Shown here: in pieces, positions 1 to 10,326 of the stretch | Position numbering within the stretch: position 1 is the stretch's first letter | Layout: every line of letters begins with the position of its first letter | DNA from: Pseudofabraea citricarpa | Lineage: Eukaryota > Ascomycota > Leotiomycetes > Helotiales > Dermateaceae | Assembly: GCA_029641185.1 (NCBI GenBank) | Contig: JAPWGK010000008.1 | Span: 744,001 to 808,000 of the forward strand | Length of the DNA stretch: 64,000 nt | Reading direction: 5' to 3' | Position numbers and translations under genes: made by a program | The notes under the pieces: generated by a model | Databases searched by the model: none | What the model saw: only the letters and a program-made list of their open reading frames with translations | Told to the model about the DNA's origin: nothing

Positions 1-395
1 TCAACCTGATCCCACGCACGCCACTTATGTGCAGATGCTGTATTTCTGCGTCGGAAGTTTCCTCGTTTATCACAGCGCATCCTCGGGTGACAGATTGACC
101 AAGTTTGGCAATAAATGCTTTCAAGGAGGTGCAGTCATCTCCATACGAAAGTCCATGGGTCAAGACGGATTTTGTTATGCCCAAGGAACCTTTAAAAGCC
201 TCATACTCAACCACAGTTGCCTTGGGCGGTGTCAAGTGTCGATCTTTACAGTATGGAAAATTATGGGCTGCGACTTTGTCAGAAGAGAGGTACATTATGT
301 GCGGGGAGACATAGCCCACGTTCAAAAATATGATGATGTGTATCCCATCCTCCATCAGGAAAGAGTTCTTTTGCTTCGTGGAAAATGGATCCCAT
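1..395 (-). CDS. Amidohydrolase_2 family, 2-pyrone-4,6-dicarboxylate hydrolase-like (partial, runs off left edge)
   Basis: Only the N-terminal part is present; the gene runs leftwards past position 1. Exon 1 is 395-320 and exon 2 is 267-1, joined across a 52-nt GT-AG intron (319-268) that has a CTGAC branch site. The first exon carries WDTHHHIFE, the metal-binding HxH start of TIM-barrel amidohydrolases. The spliced junction reads IFEPHNFPY and is followed by DRHLTPP, THGLSYGDDCTSLKAF and SGVRGIRL. This is the order found in LigI-like lactonases, which open 2-pyrone-4,6-dicarboxylate to oxalomesaconate with water. Family membership is clear from these motifs. The exact substrate is inferred, because fungal members of the family are mostly uncharacterised. 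The gene is divergent from the tricarboxylate carrier at 896. The start is the first in-frame ATG before the HxH motif. Confidence 0.82.
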
Positions 396-895
396 CTTGA
401 GCGAAATGTTTTGAGAATGTCTAATTGACGAAGGTTGTATTTTCTCTTTTCAACCATAACATCTATAGCAAGTTGCTTAGGTATCAATTCAATGGTTGCT
501 GTTGTGCCTCGTTCCCATTGCAGACTCCATAGCACGCTAGTGGATCGCTCCGGCTGGTGTTGTGTTCAGCACATGACAGGGTCTCTCCAGGCGCTCATCT
601 TCCCCTACGACAGTGCATAAGTCTACCGGAGGATACCGTATACGGCCAACAACCGGAAGGAATGCCTGGCGGGCTACACCCGTTGTTTCAATGGGATGAA
701 CCTTCCGCTGTATCCTTTGGCAGACTGGAAACATTAGTCCCTTGAATCGATTGCATGCTCTGGACTTTTCCATGTTTTGAGATGGTTTGGATAGAATCTT
801 GTTGAGGGCAAGTGTTAAAACTGCATCAGTGTCTGTATTCCCTCTTTTTTTTTTCACGGTTGAGATCTACTCGAATAACGGAACTTCATATCATC
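396..895. promoter_or_regulatory. Divergent promoter between amidohydrolase and tricarboxylate carrier
   Basis: About 500 bp separate the two start codons, and short ORFs here resemble nothing known. At 627-638 there is CGG-AGGATA-CCG, a CGG-N6-CCG palindrome of the sort bound by Zn2Cys6 dimers. A CT-rich, T-rich stretch (839-855) precedes the carrier start. Confidence 0.5.
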
Positions 896-1878
896 ATGGC
901 TCGAACGACAGAAAAGGTGGCTCACTCGCCGGGCCAGACTATTACAGCTGGTGCAGCAGCTGGGGGACTGGAAAGTCTCATTACTTATCCTACTGAGTTT
1001 GTAAAAACACAACAGCAGCTTCTCAAAAAGTCTCACGGCAAATCATCTACTCCCTCCAGCATTCTCATAAACATTGTACGAAATGGCGGTGTTCGGCAGC
1101 TGTATAGTGGCGCGGGGGCTTTCTGTGTGTCGAATGCATCCAAGAGCGCTGTGCGATTCTTCACCTTCGATCTCGCTCGTGGATACCTCCCTCGCACAGC
1201 ATCTGGTAAATCGACAGCTTTGGGAAATCTACTGGCTGGGTTTGTGGCAGGCATGGCCGAGAGCGTGGCTGTGGTCACTCCTGGAGAAACGATCAAAACT
1301 CGGTTAATTGATGATAGAAATCGAAAGGGCGGTCCTCAATATCGTGGAACAATGTCAGCAATACGATCGATCATAGCGATAGATGGCGTGACTGGGCTAT
1401 ATCGTGGTCTTGTTCCTGTCACAGTCAAGCAGTCTTCCAACGCCATCGTTCGCTTCACAAGTTATAATTTCCTCCTTGACCAAGCGCGGGCTTTCTCAAA
1501 CTCGAAGTATCAGCGTGCTATGTCAATGGTTGCGGGAGGGGGCGCCGGAATTATTACAGTGTACTGTACTATGCCGATGGATAATATCAAGACACGCCTG
1601 CAGGCAATTGGTGGTCGTGAAAGGTATTCGGGGTCTGTTAACTGCTTGGTTAACATGGTTAAGGACGAGGGAATTGCGTCTCTGTGGAAGGGTACTACGC
1701 CACGACTTATACGACTAACGGCAAGTCTTCTAAGGTCTTTCCAATATGTTAGAATGAGACTAATTATAATGATTAATAGGTTTCTGGGGCGATCAGCTTT
1801 ACCATTTATGAACAGGTTCTAGTGTGGACACAAAGATCTCCGAGTTTTGGATCGGCAAATATAATTGCTGTTGCATAG
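896..1878 (+). CDS. Mitochondrial tricarboxylate (citrate-type) carrier, SLC25 family
   Basis: Joined 896-1720 and 1780-1878 it gives 307 residues. Three mitochondrial-carrier repeats are marked by PTEFVKT, TPGETIKTR and MPMDNIKTR (the PxD/ExxK/R signatures) and by the LYRG and LWKG repeat ends. The protein resembles the citrate carrier group (yeast Ctp1 and Aspergillus terreus MttA), which exchanges tricarboxylates across the inner membrane. The unspliced frame ends in an atypical tail. Removing 1721-1779 restores the family ending (PRLIRLTVSGAISFTIYEQV). That intron begins GCAAGT, so it is a GC-AG intron. I chose ATG 896 (atcATGG) over the upstream in-frame ATG at 812, because the extra 28 residues are not carrier-like. 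The gene converges on the aconitase gene, 295 bp apart. Confidence 0.87.
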
Positions 1879-2173
1879 GGTGTTTTTGCATAATTTATTA
1901 CATTCAGCACCTACCTTGATCGTTGAATCCAACGAGCGCAGTTTGTTAGCCTCTTATGACAATCACTATACATCATTTAATTAGTAAAAGGCATATAGTT
2001 ATTCAAAGTTACATAGCTAACATAAGGCACAGAATTACCATAAGGTCTATAGTGATTATTGAGAATATGATTTCTATGAATTGAAAGTCTCCGTGATTGT
2101 AAGCCTCCAATATTCTTTTCTGTGAGGTGGCTGACTAAATCTCAAATAACCTTCGACTCCCAAATACCCCATC

Positions 2174-4916
2174 TCAAACTTCCTTAAGAGACTTCACATA
2201 ATTGAGTGCTGAGCCCTTCATAAGCCAAGGGATTTGACCCTCATGAAAGCTATGATTAACCTTAGTTTCCCAAACCTTCCCGTCTTTCCGCGTAACCTGT
2301 ACCGTAAGCTGTTCACCCTGTCTCATCCCTTCGACTCCCAAAATACTAATCCCATCATCGGGCAGAATCTTACCATACGCCTCTGGATCCACAAATGTCA
2401 GAGGCAGCATTCCTTGCTTTTTCAAGTTCGTTTCGTGAATCCTAGCAAAGCCGTTGGCTATAATAGCTGTAGCACCGAGAAATCTCGGTTCCAGCGCTGC
2501 ATGTTCTCTGCTGGACCCTTCGCCGTAATTATCCTGCCCGATGATACACCATCTGATTCCTGCATTCTTGTATTTCCTTGCTGTCGCGGATGTCGAATCA
2601 AGTTCTCCTGTTTGAATGTGCTTGACAGTTCCGCGTGGTTGATCCGGAAGAAATGCGTTCTCGGCTCCCACGAGAAGATTATGTGAGATGTTATCCAGAT
2701 GTCCGCGATAATCGTACCATGGTCCCGCAGGAGAGATATGATCCGTGGTGCACTTGCCCTTCACTTTAATAAGAATCGAAAGATCTTTGGCGTTCTCGGG
2801 GGTCCATGGAGAGAAGGGTTCGAGTTTTTGGAGTCGTTCACTGTCGGGAGAAATTACCACCTCGACTTTTTCTTTCGAGGGGTCGCTTACGGGTGCTTGG
2901 TAGAGATCCTCGCCGGAATTAAACGACATGGGTAGCTCATCTGAGAAAGGAGAGGAGAATTTAAATAGCCCGCCGGCACCGTCTGGGAGACTGTCGGTGG
3001 CGGGATTGAAGTCGAGGGAGCCAGAAAACGCAAATGCCGTTGCAAGTTCGGGTGACGTTACGAAAGAATGCGTTCCTGCATTACCGTCATGACGACTACG
3101 AAGCAAATTAGCACAAAATCTCTGGCTATGTGTTTAGCACAACTGGACGTACCCTGTAAAATTTCGGTTGAAAGATGAGATAACAGAGTTTAACTCGCCC
3201 TATCATAGTCAGATATAATCTCGTACAATTGCTGCAGACAAGGAAGGAGGTCATACTTTCGGCACATCGGTTCTATTCCACTGGCCAACACAAGGTCCAC
3301 AGGAACTGCTCAGAATAACAGCTCCAGCATTTCTCATAGTGTCCAAGAATCCTGCATCGTCAGCAGTAGCTCTGATCTGCTCACTACCAGTTGAAACATA
3401 AAATGGCGTCTTCAGTTTCAACCCATTGCTCGTCGCTTGCTCGATCAATCCAGCTACTTTCATGAGATCCTCGTACGATGAATTTGTACAACTCCCTACC
3501 AACGAAGCAGCAAGATTCTTCGGCCACTTATTTTCATTTATGGCCTTGCCCAGTTTCGATAATGGGTGTGAGAGATCCGGCGTATACGGCCCATTGATAT
3601 GCGGTTCCAAAGTGCTGAGATCAACCTCAATGACATCGTCATAGTATCTCTCGCTCCCCTCATCGGCAGTGATGAGATTTAGATTCTGACCTGCTGCCTT
3701 GGCAATCTCAGATCGCTTTGTTACTTCCAGGTATCTAGCCATGCGTTCGGAATATGGGAAGATACATGATGTTGCCCCTATTTCAGCTGACATGTTACCC
3801 ACGGTTGCCATGGCTGTTGCTCCGAGAGTTTTGGTTCCGGGACCAAAAAACTCAACGATCTTGCCCTTGCCTCCTGATACGGAGACTAGACCTGCGAGTT
3901 TGCATATGATATCTGAGTATGTTTTAGTATTTCTTTAAAGATGAGTCGCATCTCACTTTTCGTTGGAAATTTGCTAACTTACCCTTTGAGCTTGCCCATC
4001 CACTTAGCTCACCTGTGATTCTGACACCAAGAACTTTCGGGCACGGCAGTTCCCACTGCAATCCTGCCATGGCATCTACAGCATCCGATCCCCCAACTTG
4101 GTGCAATTAGCATATACTTCCACATCCAGAGAGTCACACATACCACCAATGCCTAACATCGCCATTCCCGCCGCATTCGGAGTATGGGAATCGGTTCCAA
4201 CCAAAAGTTGTCCAGGACTTTCTAGAAATGAGCCATAATTCCTCGAAAATTTAACTTGTGATTAAGGAGGGGCTTACAAAACATAATTCTCAAAGAGAAT
4301 CGTGTGTATTATTCCCGATCCGGGCTTCCAAAACCCAATGTTATATCTCGCCGATGCCGATGCCAGAAACTCGAAAACTTCTTTATGCTTAATCTTTGCC
4401 GCAGCGAGATCTTCCTTCGCGCCTTTTTCGGCCATAGTCAAATGGTCTGTGTGGATCGTTGTCGGCAGAGCGACTTTGTCGATTCCTGCACTCATGAATT
4501 GCAACAATGCCATGGTAGCATTCGCATCATGTATCGCCACTCGATCAGGATATAGCTTGAGAAAAGATTTCCCGGGCTCTAAATCTTGGGTCTCAGGCTC
4601 ACATAAATGGGAATAAAGAACCTTCTCTGATAATGTTAATGGTCGATCAATTCGTTGTCGAATTTGTGCTAGTGATTTTTGCAATTGTGCATATGGAACA
4701 AAAGATTCCTTTGAGTATTGTCAGTTACGTTGTTATGTTTGTAAGACCAGAATTAAAACATACGGATTCGAAATTGTTCATTGGGATACGCCGAGGATCG
4801 CGTGCAAGGCTGGGAGATACTGTCGCAAGGCCACGGCTTTGCGCTCTTCCAGATACTCTTCTGCCAATGGACGGTGGAAGGCCCCTCTTCGAAGAATAAT
4901 TTATAAAATGAGTCAT
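2174..4916 (-). CDS. Aconitase family hydratase, mitochondrial paralogue
   Basis: Seven exons (4916-4764, 4708-4278, 4217-4144, 4096-3983, 3912-3257, 3199-3153, 3095-2174) give 798 residues, full length for mitochondrial aconitase. The first 40 residues are basic and Ser/Arg-rich with few acids ([16 protein letters not shown]), a likely mitochondrial presequence. [21 protein letters not shown] and [11 protein letters not shown] supply the three cluster-binding cysteines. [18 protein letters not shown] is the swivel-domain active site, and no key residue is missing. Aconitases isomerise citrate and isocitrate through cis-aconitate on a 4Fe-4S cluster. Because of its neighbours (tricarboxylate carrier, lactonase-like and aldolase-like genes), this copy may instead hydrate a related tricarboxylate such as oxalomesaconate; that is inference. 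It could also be a spare TCA aconitase. It shares a divergent promoter with the RraA-like gene. Confidence 0.9.
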
Positions 4917-5395
4917 GATTACTGTCAAAGACAAGACGACTTTACATTCGAGGACCAGGGAGACTTCGAGGAGAAGGGAAGTGGTATCAAAAAAATAAAA
5001 ATGGATCACAATTGTTTTCTGGATCAGGCGAGGCTGCACAAGCCTCCCTTCGGCCCCAGTCCCGAGGCAGTTTCCATAGTCACGATTACTTTGACGGAAT
5101 CATATTCCAACGGAAGGAGCGATTCATGGCTCGAGGATATGAGATTACGAAAAACGGACGTATCCGTTGGCTTGGGCCTTGAGCGAGCATTGAGAGCGGA
5201 TGGTTCCTTTAGCGTTGCCAAGAGCAGGCAGCCTGTTTGTGGGGTCAGGATTCAGACCAACCACCTTGCAGCGGGGTTCTCAATGTCGTTGACCTTGTTT
5301 GTGATTTCAGTCTTTGGTTCTAAGATGCATTGATTGATGTTGAATCTTTCATTCGAAAAGAAGTCTCTATGTTGCAATTTATTGATTCCTGCATC
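4917..5395. promoter_or_regulatory. Divergent promoter between aconitase paralogue and RraA-like aldolase
   Basis: 479 bp lie between the two start codons. A near-perfect inverted repeat, ACGGA-CGTA-TCCGT, spans 5154-5167 and forms CGG-N6-CCG, the same half-site spacing as at 627-638. Overlapping reading frames here have no recognisable protein character. Confidence 0.5.
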
Positions 5396-6214
5396 ATGGT
5401 ATCAGTCTCTCCTGTTTCAAGGACATCGCTAAAGGCATTAAAGCAGTTCACGTCTTGTGATGTATGGCCTCCTGTTCCTCAAATCACAGTTTGTACCAGA
5501 TGTCAAAGGCTGATGCAAATCTAGATTGGGGATGCCCTCGTTAAGCTTGGGCTTTCGCATGGTGGCTTCCTATCAGGTCTACATATGTACTCGCCTGAAC
5601 GTCAAGCTGGACCAACAAAGGTCTTTGGACCAGCATACACGGTTGAGATGGTAGAAACGAAGGATAGAACATCACCAAACCCACCAATTCACTTCGCCGA
5701 TGGCATTCCAAAAGATTCAGTCGTGTTTATTTCACAGCCAACGGGTCTTTATTCAGCTTGTTGGGGAGGCTTGATGAGTACTCGTGCTAAGTACCTTGGT
5801 GCTCAGGGAGTTATTATTGATGGGAACTTTAGAGACATCAACGAGCATAAAGATCTGAACTTTCCCGTATGATTAAACTCAATGCTCTTTTCTTTTGGTG
5901 TTTTTAGCTAATGATGAGTATTGTAGTTGTTTGCCAGGGGTATATCGATTTTGGGATCTAATAGCTTCACACGCTCATCTCGCATGAATATTCCCGTCAA
6001 ATTTGAAGGAAATTCCAAACAAGGGAATTTAATCATTCATTCTGGTGATTTTATCCTCGGTGATGCCGATGGAGTTGTTGTAATCCCACCAAGCTTGGTT
6101 GAAGAGTGCTTGAAGTTGTGCAAGGATAGATTTGCGATTGATGAAGAGACCAGGAGGCTTTTGGAGAACGGGGCTGAAATGGGACCGACCATCAAGAAAC
6201 TGACGAAGCAATAA
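5396..6214 (+). CDS. RraA-fold aldolase (HMG/CHA aldolase family)
   Basis: Exons 5396-5461, 5525-5866 and 5927-6214 give 231 residues. After splicing the N-terminus reads LKQFTSCDIGDALVKLG, then GPAYTVEMV, GGLMSTRAKYLGAQGVIIDG, NFRDINEH and LGDADGVVVIP. This is the complete RraA fold. The Arg-Asp of the NFRD motif matches the metal and substrate site of bacterial 4-hydroxy-4-methyl-2-oxoglutarate/4-carboxy-4-hydroxy-2-oxoadipate aldolases. Those enzymes split their substrate into two 2-oxoacids (pyruvate plus pyruvate or oxaloacetate). Some family members only bind RNase E, which does not apply in fungi. ATG 5396 (atcATGG) gives a family-typical short leader; two upstream in-frame ATGs, at 5330 and within that extension, are less likely. 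There is no obvious targeting signal. Confidence 0.85.
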
Positions 6215-6896
6215 ATTATAAGCTTGTAATTAAACCACCAAATCACTTGCTGTTGTTTTGAGTGCTAAGAAGCATACGCATCGCCCGCCACTGTGTTCGG
6301 GTTTTAAATCCATAAACATTTTTAGGAATCGACCTAGTTTTCAGTCGACGAGTTCTTCAGATCGCGATATTGACCTGCGTCCAAATCACCACGCAAATAT
6401 CATCCCCTTCAACTTTAGCTTGCGGTGAAAGAAAATATTAGTCAATTTAGAGCCGTTTTCTAGTTACGACAAAGTATAAACCCTTGAAGTTAAAAACGAC
6501 CAATTATTTCTGTCAATTTGATCTAGTATTTTTCAACAAGGGCTCTTCCGTCTGAGTCGGACCTTGCTTAATGTATCGTCGCTTATGGCCGCCACAGGGA
6601 ACCCCCGAGTCAAAAGACATTGTGGCGGTGCGCGGAACGCTCCAAGAGTCCAAGCAGACTCGAATTGGCAAAAGCGCGGGGAACAGCCACCCCGGAGTGA
6701 TCCTTTGAATACAAACCCTCATGTGTTCAATATCGTGTGATTCTGTGGGGGAGGTACGGGGCTCCGCATTCGACACAACATCTACAAGTATCAAGCTGAT
6801 ATCCAGATAATCCGAAGTATCATCCTCATTCCCAGGAATCTCCAGCAGCTGAATACCATACCGCAGTATTAACATCCGAATCCATTCTCTGAAAAT
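6215..6896. other. Intergenic, RraA-like gene to MFS gene
   Basis: About 680 bp with no supported gene. It holds the aldolase 3' end and the promoter of the transporter. CGG and CCG triplets occur (for example CGG-GGCT-CCG near 6757), but none has the N6 spacing seen in the two divergent promoters. Confidence 0.4.
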
Positions 6897-8523
6897 ATGA
6901 CTACCAAACAAGAATCTGCGAGCGCTGAGCTGCACGAGTTTGTAGAGCAGAAGGTAGATATACCAGTACCAGATCATCCCATCCTAGTCGACGATGAGAG
7001 TTTTCGTAAACGAGAGAAGAGTCTTGTGCGAAAGTTGGATTTTACATTGATGCCCATGGTGTGGATCTTATATATGTTCAATTACCTTGATCGCAACAAT
7101 ATCTCGTAAGTAGTTTGCTTACTAAAATTTGGGGGAATGGTTTAATGCTAATAATAATCACAGCCAATCGCGACTTAATTCTCTCGAGAAGGATCTGGGT
7201 CTTGTTGGTGATCAATTCAATACTGCCGTTTCAATCTTGAACGTCGGGTAAGAACTTCGCAGCTTCAAAACTCAACACGACTAAAACTTTATCAGATATA
7301 TGCTCATGCAACTTCCAAGCAACATGATATTGACTCGTGTGCGACCATCCTTATATCTGCCGTTCTGGGTCTGCGTTTGGTCTGGTGTCTCGGCTGCGAC
7401 TGCTGGAGCTAAGAACTATCAACATTTGATTGTGATCAGGTTTTTCCTGGGAATAGCTGAAGCCCCCTTCTTCCCCGGCGTATTTTATCTGCTGTCATGC
7501 TGGTACACGCGAAAAGAATTAGGTCTGCGGACTGCTATCCTTTATTCTGGCCTGGTCCTCGCTACCGCTTTTTCGGGACTCATCGCAGCCGGCGTCTTTG
7601 CTGGTCTCGATGGCGTTAAGGGTCATCCTGGTTGGCGATGGTTATTTATAATCGAAGGTGCTGCGAGTTTCTTTTTCGGCGTTCTTGCTGTCTTCGTACT
7701 GCCAGACTTTCCGGACTCGCCGTCGGGGAGTGCAAAATGGCTGCTGAACGCTGAAGAGCGTCTCGTTGCGGTGGAGAGAATGAGGCGCGATCGTGTATCG
7801 ATGCCAGAGGGACAAAATACCGTCTGGTACGGCTTGAAGCTCGCTGTATTCGATTACCGCACTTGGGTTTTTGTGAGTTCATAAAACAATAGGACTGTCA
7901 AACTTGGACTAATTATAGCTTCCTAGGTCATCATGCTTATTGCAAACCATACGGCGTATGGATTCAACTACTTCTATCCCTCGATTGTCAAGGGCTTCAA
8001 CTTAGGCTCGACGACAATCACACTCGTTCTTACAGCTCCACCATACTTGCTCGCAACGGTCATATCCTTTGGCTTCGCTTACTCGAGTGATCGACGTGGA
8101 GAGCGCGGTTACCACATCTCTATCCCAATGAGTATAGCAGCTGTCGGCTTCGTTACTTCTGCAGCTACAGTCAATGTACCGGCACGATACGCAGCGTCGT
8201 TTTTGTACATCTGCGGATGTTTTTCTGCCAATGCCATGGTGTTCAGCTGGGCGGCTTCAACACTCAACCAGTCACCAGAAAAACGAGCTTGCGCAACTTC
8301 AATCATTAACCTTCTTTCTCAGTTGGGCAATATCTGGAGCCCATATTTCTTCCGCTCTGAAGACGCCACTCGATATCTTATGGCGATGTTGCTGATGATG
8401 TCGTTTTCGCTCTTGAGTGTCGTGACCTGTTTTATCATGAAGTGGACATTGAAACGTGACAACGAGAATATTTTGAGGGAATACGAGGGTACAGATGATA
8501 GACCAACGTTGTATCCATTGTAG
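6897..8523 (+). CDS. MFS transporter, anion:cation symporter (allantoate permease/Tna1-like)
   Basis: Exons 6897-7105, 7164-7247, 7296-7872 and 7927-8523 give 488 residues. The hallmarks are FNYLDRNNIS at the end of helix 1, QLPSNMILTRVRPS, IRFFLGIAEAPFFPG in helix 4, and [13 protein letters not shown] before the central loop. About 12 hydrophobic segments are visible. These features place it in the fungal ACS group (Dal5, Tna1, Fen2 and Liz1 relatives), which take up organic anions such as allantoate, nicotinate or pantothenate with protons. It sits at the end of the lactonase/aconitase/aldolase group, so it may import the pathway's aromatic or carboxylic acid substrate (inference). It belongs to the same subfamily as the transporter at 27.1-29.0 kb. 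The short acidic N-terminus is normal for the group. Confidence 0.9.
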
Positions 8524-9173
8524 TTGAAGAGTCAAGTGTATAGCCAGATAGATAAACTATGTATATATTTGAATAGCTTTTTGTTTTTGTCAACAAAGAA
8601 TAAGACGACTATATACCATTTATCAATTTCAGATGAACAGACAGATAGGCAAGGACAAACAGTCATTGATCAACAAAATTTTCATTGCTACTGTCTGAAG
8701 AGACTGCAAAATACGATTGGGATTAAGAGTTGCTCCTTGGCATCTCTCACATGAACCCAAGGAGCGTGACCAGAACATCCCGAGAAACAAAAAAATGAGA
8801 GAAAGGAAAAGTCAATCATGTTGGCAAGCCATGGTATTGTTAAATCCTCGTAGATGGAGAATTTATTGATCTCACCGCTACCATCGGAGAACATGTTTCG
8901 ATTCCCGAACAAGTACAAAAGTACTTTAGCGAGCATTTCGGAGTTCTGAACTGCTTACTCGGCAAAGCAACCAAACGCGGAATTTAGGATGGACAGGTCG
9001 ATCAGCTTGATAATCACCACAGCCGACAAGTTCGATATAAAGCACTGGGCTGCCTCTTTTTTTTTAGAAAAAAAAAAAAGACAAAGAGAAAAAGCTCAAT
9101 CAGTTTTTCTAATTTCCATTATTTACATCGATTCTTCGGAAAGAAGAAGAGAAAAAGAAAAAGACACAGAACG
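8524..9173. other. Intergenic, MFS to VOC gene
   Basis: 650 bp, AT-rich, with an A/T homopolymer block near 9055-9080 and a purine-rich run just before the VOC start codon. No gene is supported. Confidence 0.4.
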
Positions 9174-9698
9174 ATGACGATCAACCACCTGACGCTGCGC
9201 TGCACCCAGCACAACTTCCCACGCATGCTGGCATGGTACACGAAAGTTCTGTCGCCGCTTGGCTACGAGCTCAAGATCCGGGCGCGCGAAGATTGGGTCG
9301 GGATGGGTCCTCGTGATGGGTTTCCGCATTTCTGGCTACAGGCACATGCGTCGCCGACGGACAAATCAAGCCCGACGCATATTGCCTTTGATGCTGACAC
9401 TCATGCGGGAGTAGAGAGTTTTCATCGTATTGGATTGTGGGTTTCTCTTTTCAATTTTTCTTTCCTTTGTGATGTGATGTGATGTGAGAGAGTCGAGGTT
9501 AATTCTGGCTGCTGCAGAGAGGAAGGTGGAACGGATCATGGGAAACCGGGCATTAGGACTGAGATGAGTTGGACGCCGTATTTCGCTGCCTTTTTACTCG
9601 ACCCTGAGCAGAATATTATTGAGGCTGTGTGTATTGGGAAAGAGAGGGAGATTGGTGAGAAATCGCAAGGTTTGGCGAGATTGTATAACGAGGAGTGA
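9174..9698 (+). CDS. VOC (glyoxalase/bleomycin-resistance/dioxygenase) family small protein
   Basis: Exons 9174-9436 and 9518-9698 (81-nt intron holding a TGTGA repeat) give 147 residues. It begins with INHLTLRC (a likely metal-ligand His), followed by FPRMLAWYTKVLSPLGYEL, PTHIAFDA and, across the junction, GLEEGGTDHGKPGIR. It ends with FAAFLLDPEQNIIEAVC, which carries the usual C-terminal Glu ligand. This is the two-beta-alpha-beta-beta-beta fold of VOC proteins (lyases, isomerases, extradiol dioxygenases and resistance proteins), so no reaction can be assigned from sequence alone. It may belong to the neighbouring catabolic group or stand alone. The 81-nt intron has a GTGGGT donor, the least certain point of the model. 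Confidence 0.78.
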
Positions 9699-10326
9699 TT
9701 AGAGCAAGAGCAAAGCACTCTATTATCCCCTTAATTGATTCGAAGTTACTATTAACACTATCAATCGCAATCCGTGCCACCTGTATCACCGAAAATATCA
9801 ATGGCAAATAACTGCTACATTGAGGTGGGTTTTCAATGTATCAGAAGTCAAAAATCAGTTAGAAAGAGAAATTCCAGTTTGTCTGCCCTAGGTCCCATTG
9901 CCATACCGTCTCCTAAATACTCCTCAAACTAGGTGTTTAAAACTGGCTAGGTGAAATGACATCAGAAAGACCTAGGTTTAACCATGAACACGAATTTATG
10001 CTCATGTCATATCATTGGATCTAGACATCTATAAGAGAAGCAGAAGAAAAAGAGAAGAAAAAAAGAGAGACGCAGTTATTTACAGGTAACAAGCCTCCGA
10101 TGCGATGCCACGATTTGTTCCCAACTCCAAAATGCCCAGTTCTGTTTTTGTCCTTTCTCTTTATCATTTTTTCTTCCTCGTCAGAAACACCGATGCCAGA
10201 GTCTACGAGCCAAAGAAATATTCGTTACATGCGTTTGCTTTTTTTTTGGTTGTTGGTATAATGCTTTAAAATTCCACTTCGACTTTTCCAGCTCTGAATG
10301 CTGTTATATACATCAAGCTGTGTAGC
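9699..10326. other. Intergenic, convergent 3' ends
   Basis: About 630 bp between the VOC gene and the 3' end of the secreted repeat protein on the other strand. It holds A/G-rich and T-rich simple stretches around 10035-10070 and 10240-10250, and nothing gene-like. Confidence 0.4.

Noticed and set aside
29..400. 123-codon plus-strand frame at the left edge
   Set aside because: It overlaps the amidohydrolase exons on the other strand, which have clear family motifs and a matching intron.
4839..5333. 164-codon plus-strand frame in the aconitase/aldolase promoter
   Set aside because: It overlaps the aconitase presequence exon on the other strand, has no domain, and bridges two confident genes.
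1..6214. Itaconate-type cluster (cis-aconitate decarboxylase, MttA, MfsA)
   Set aside because: The carrier is MttA-like, but no MmgE/PrpD decarboxylase is in the window, and the lactonase plus aldolase point elsewhere. It could be revived if such a gene lies left of position 1.
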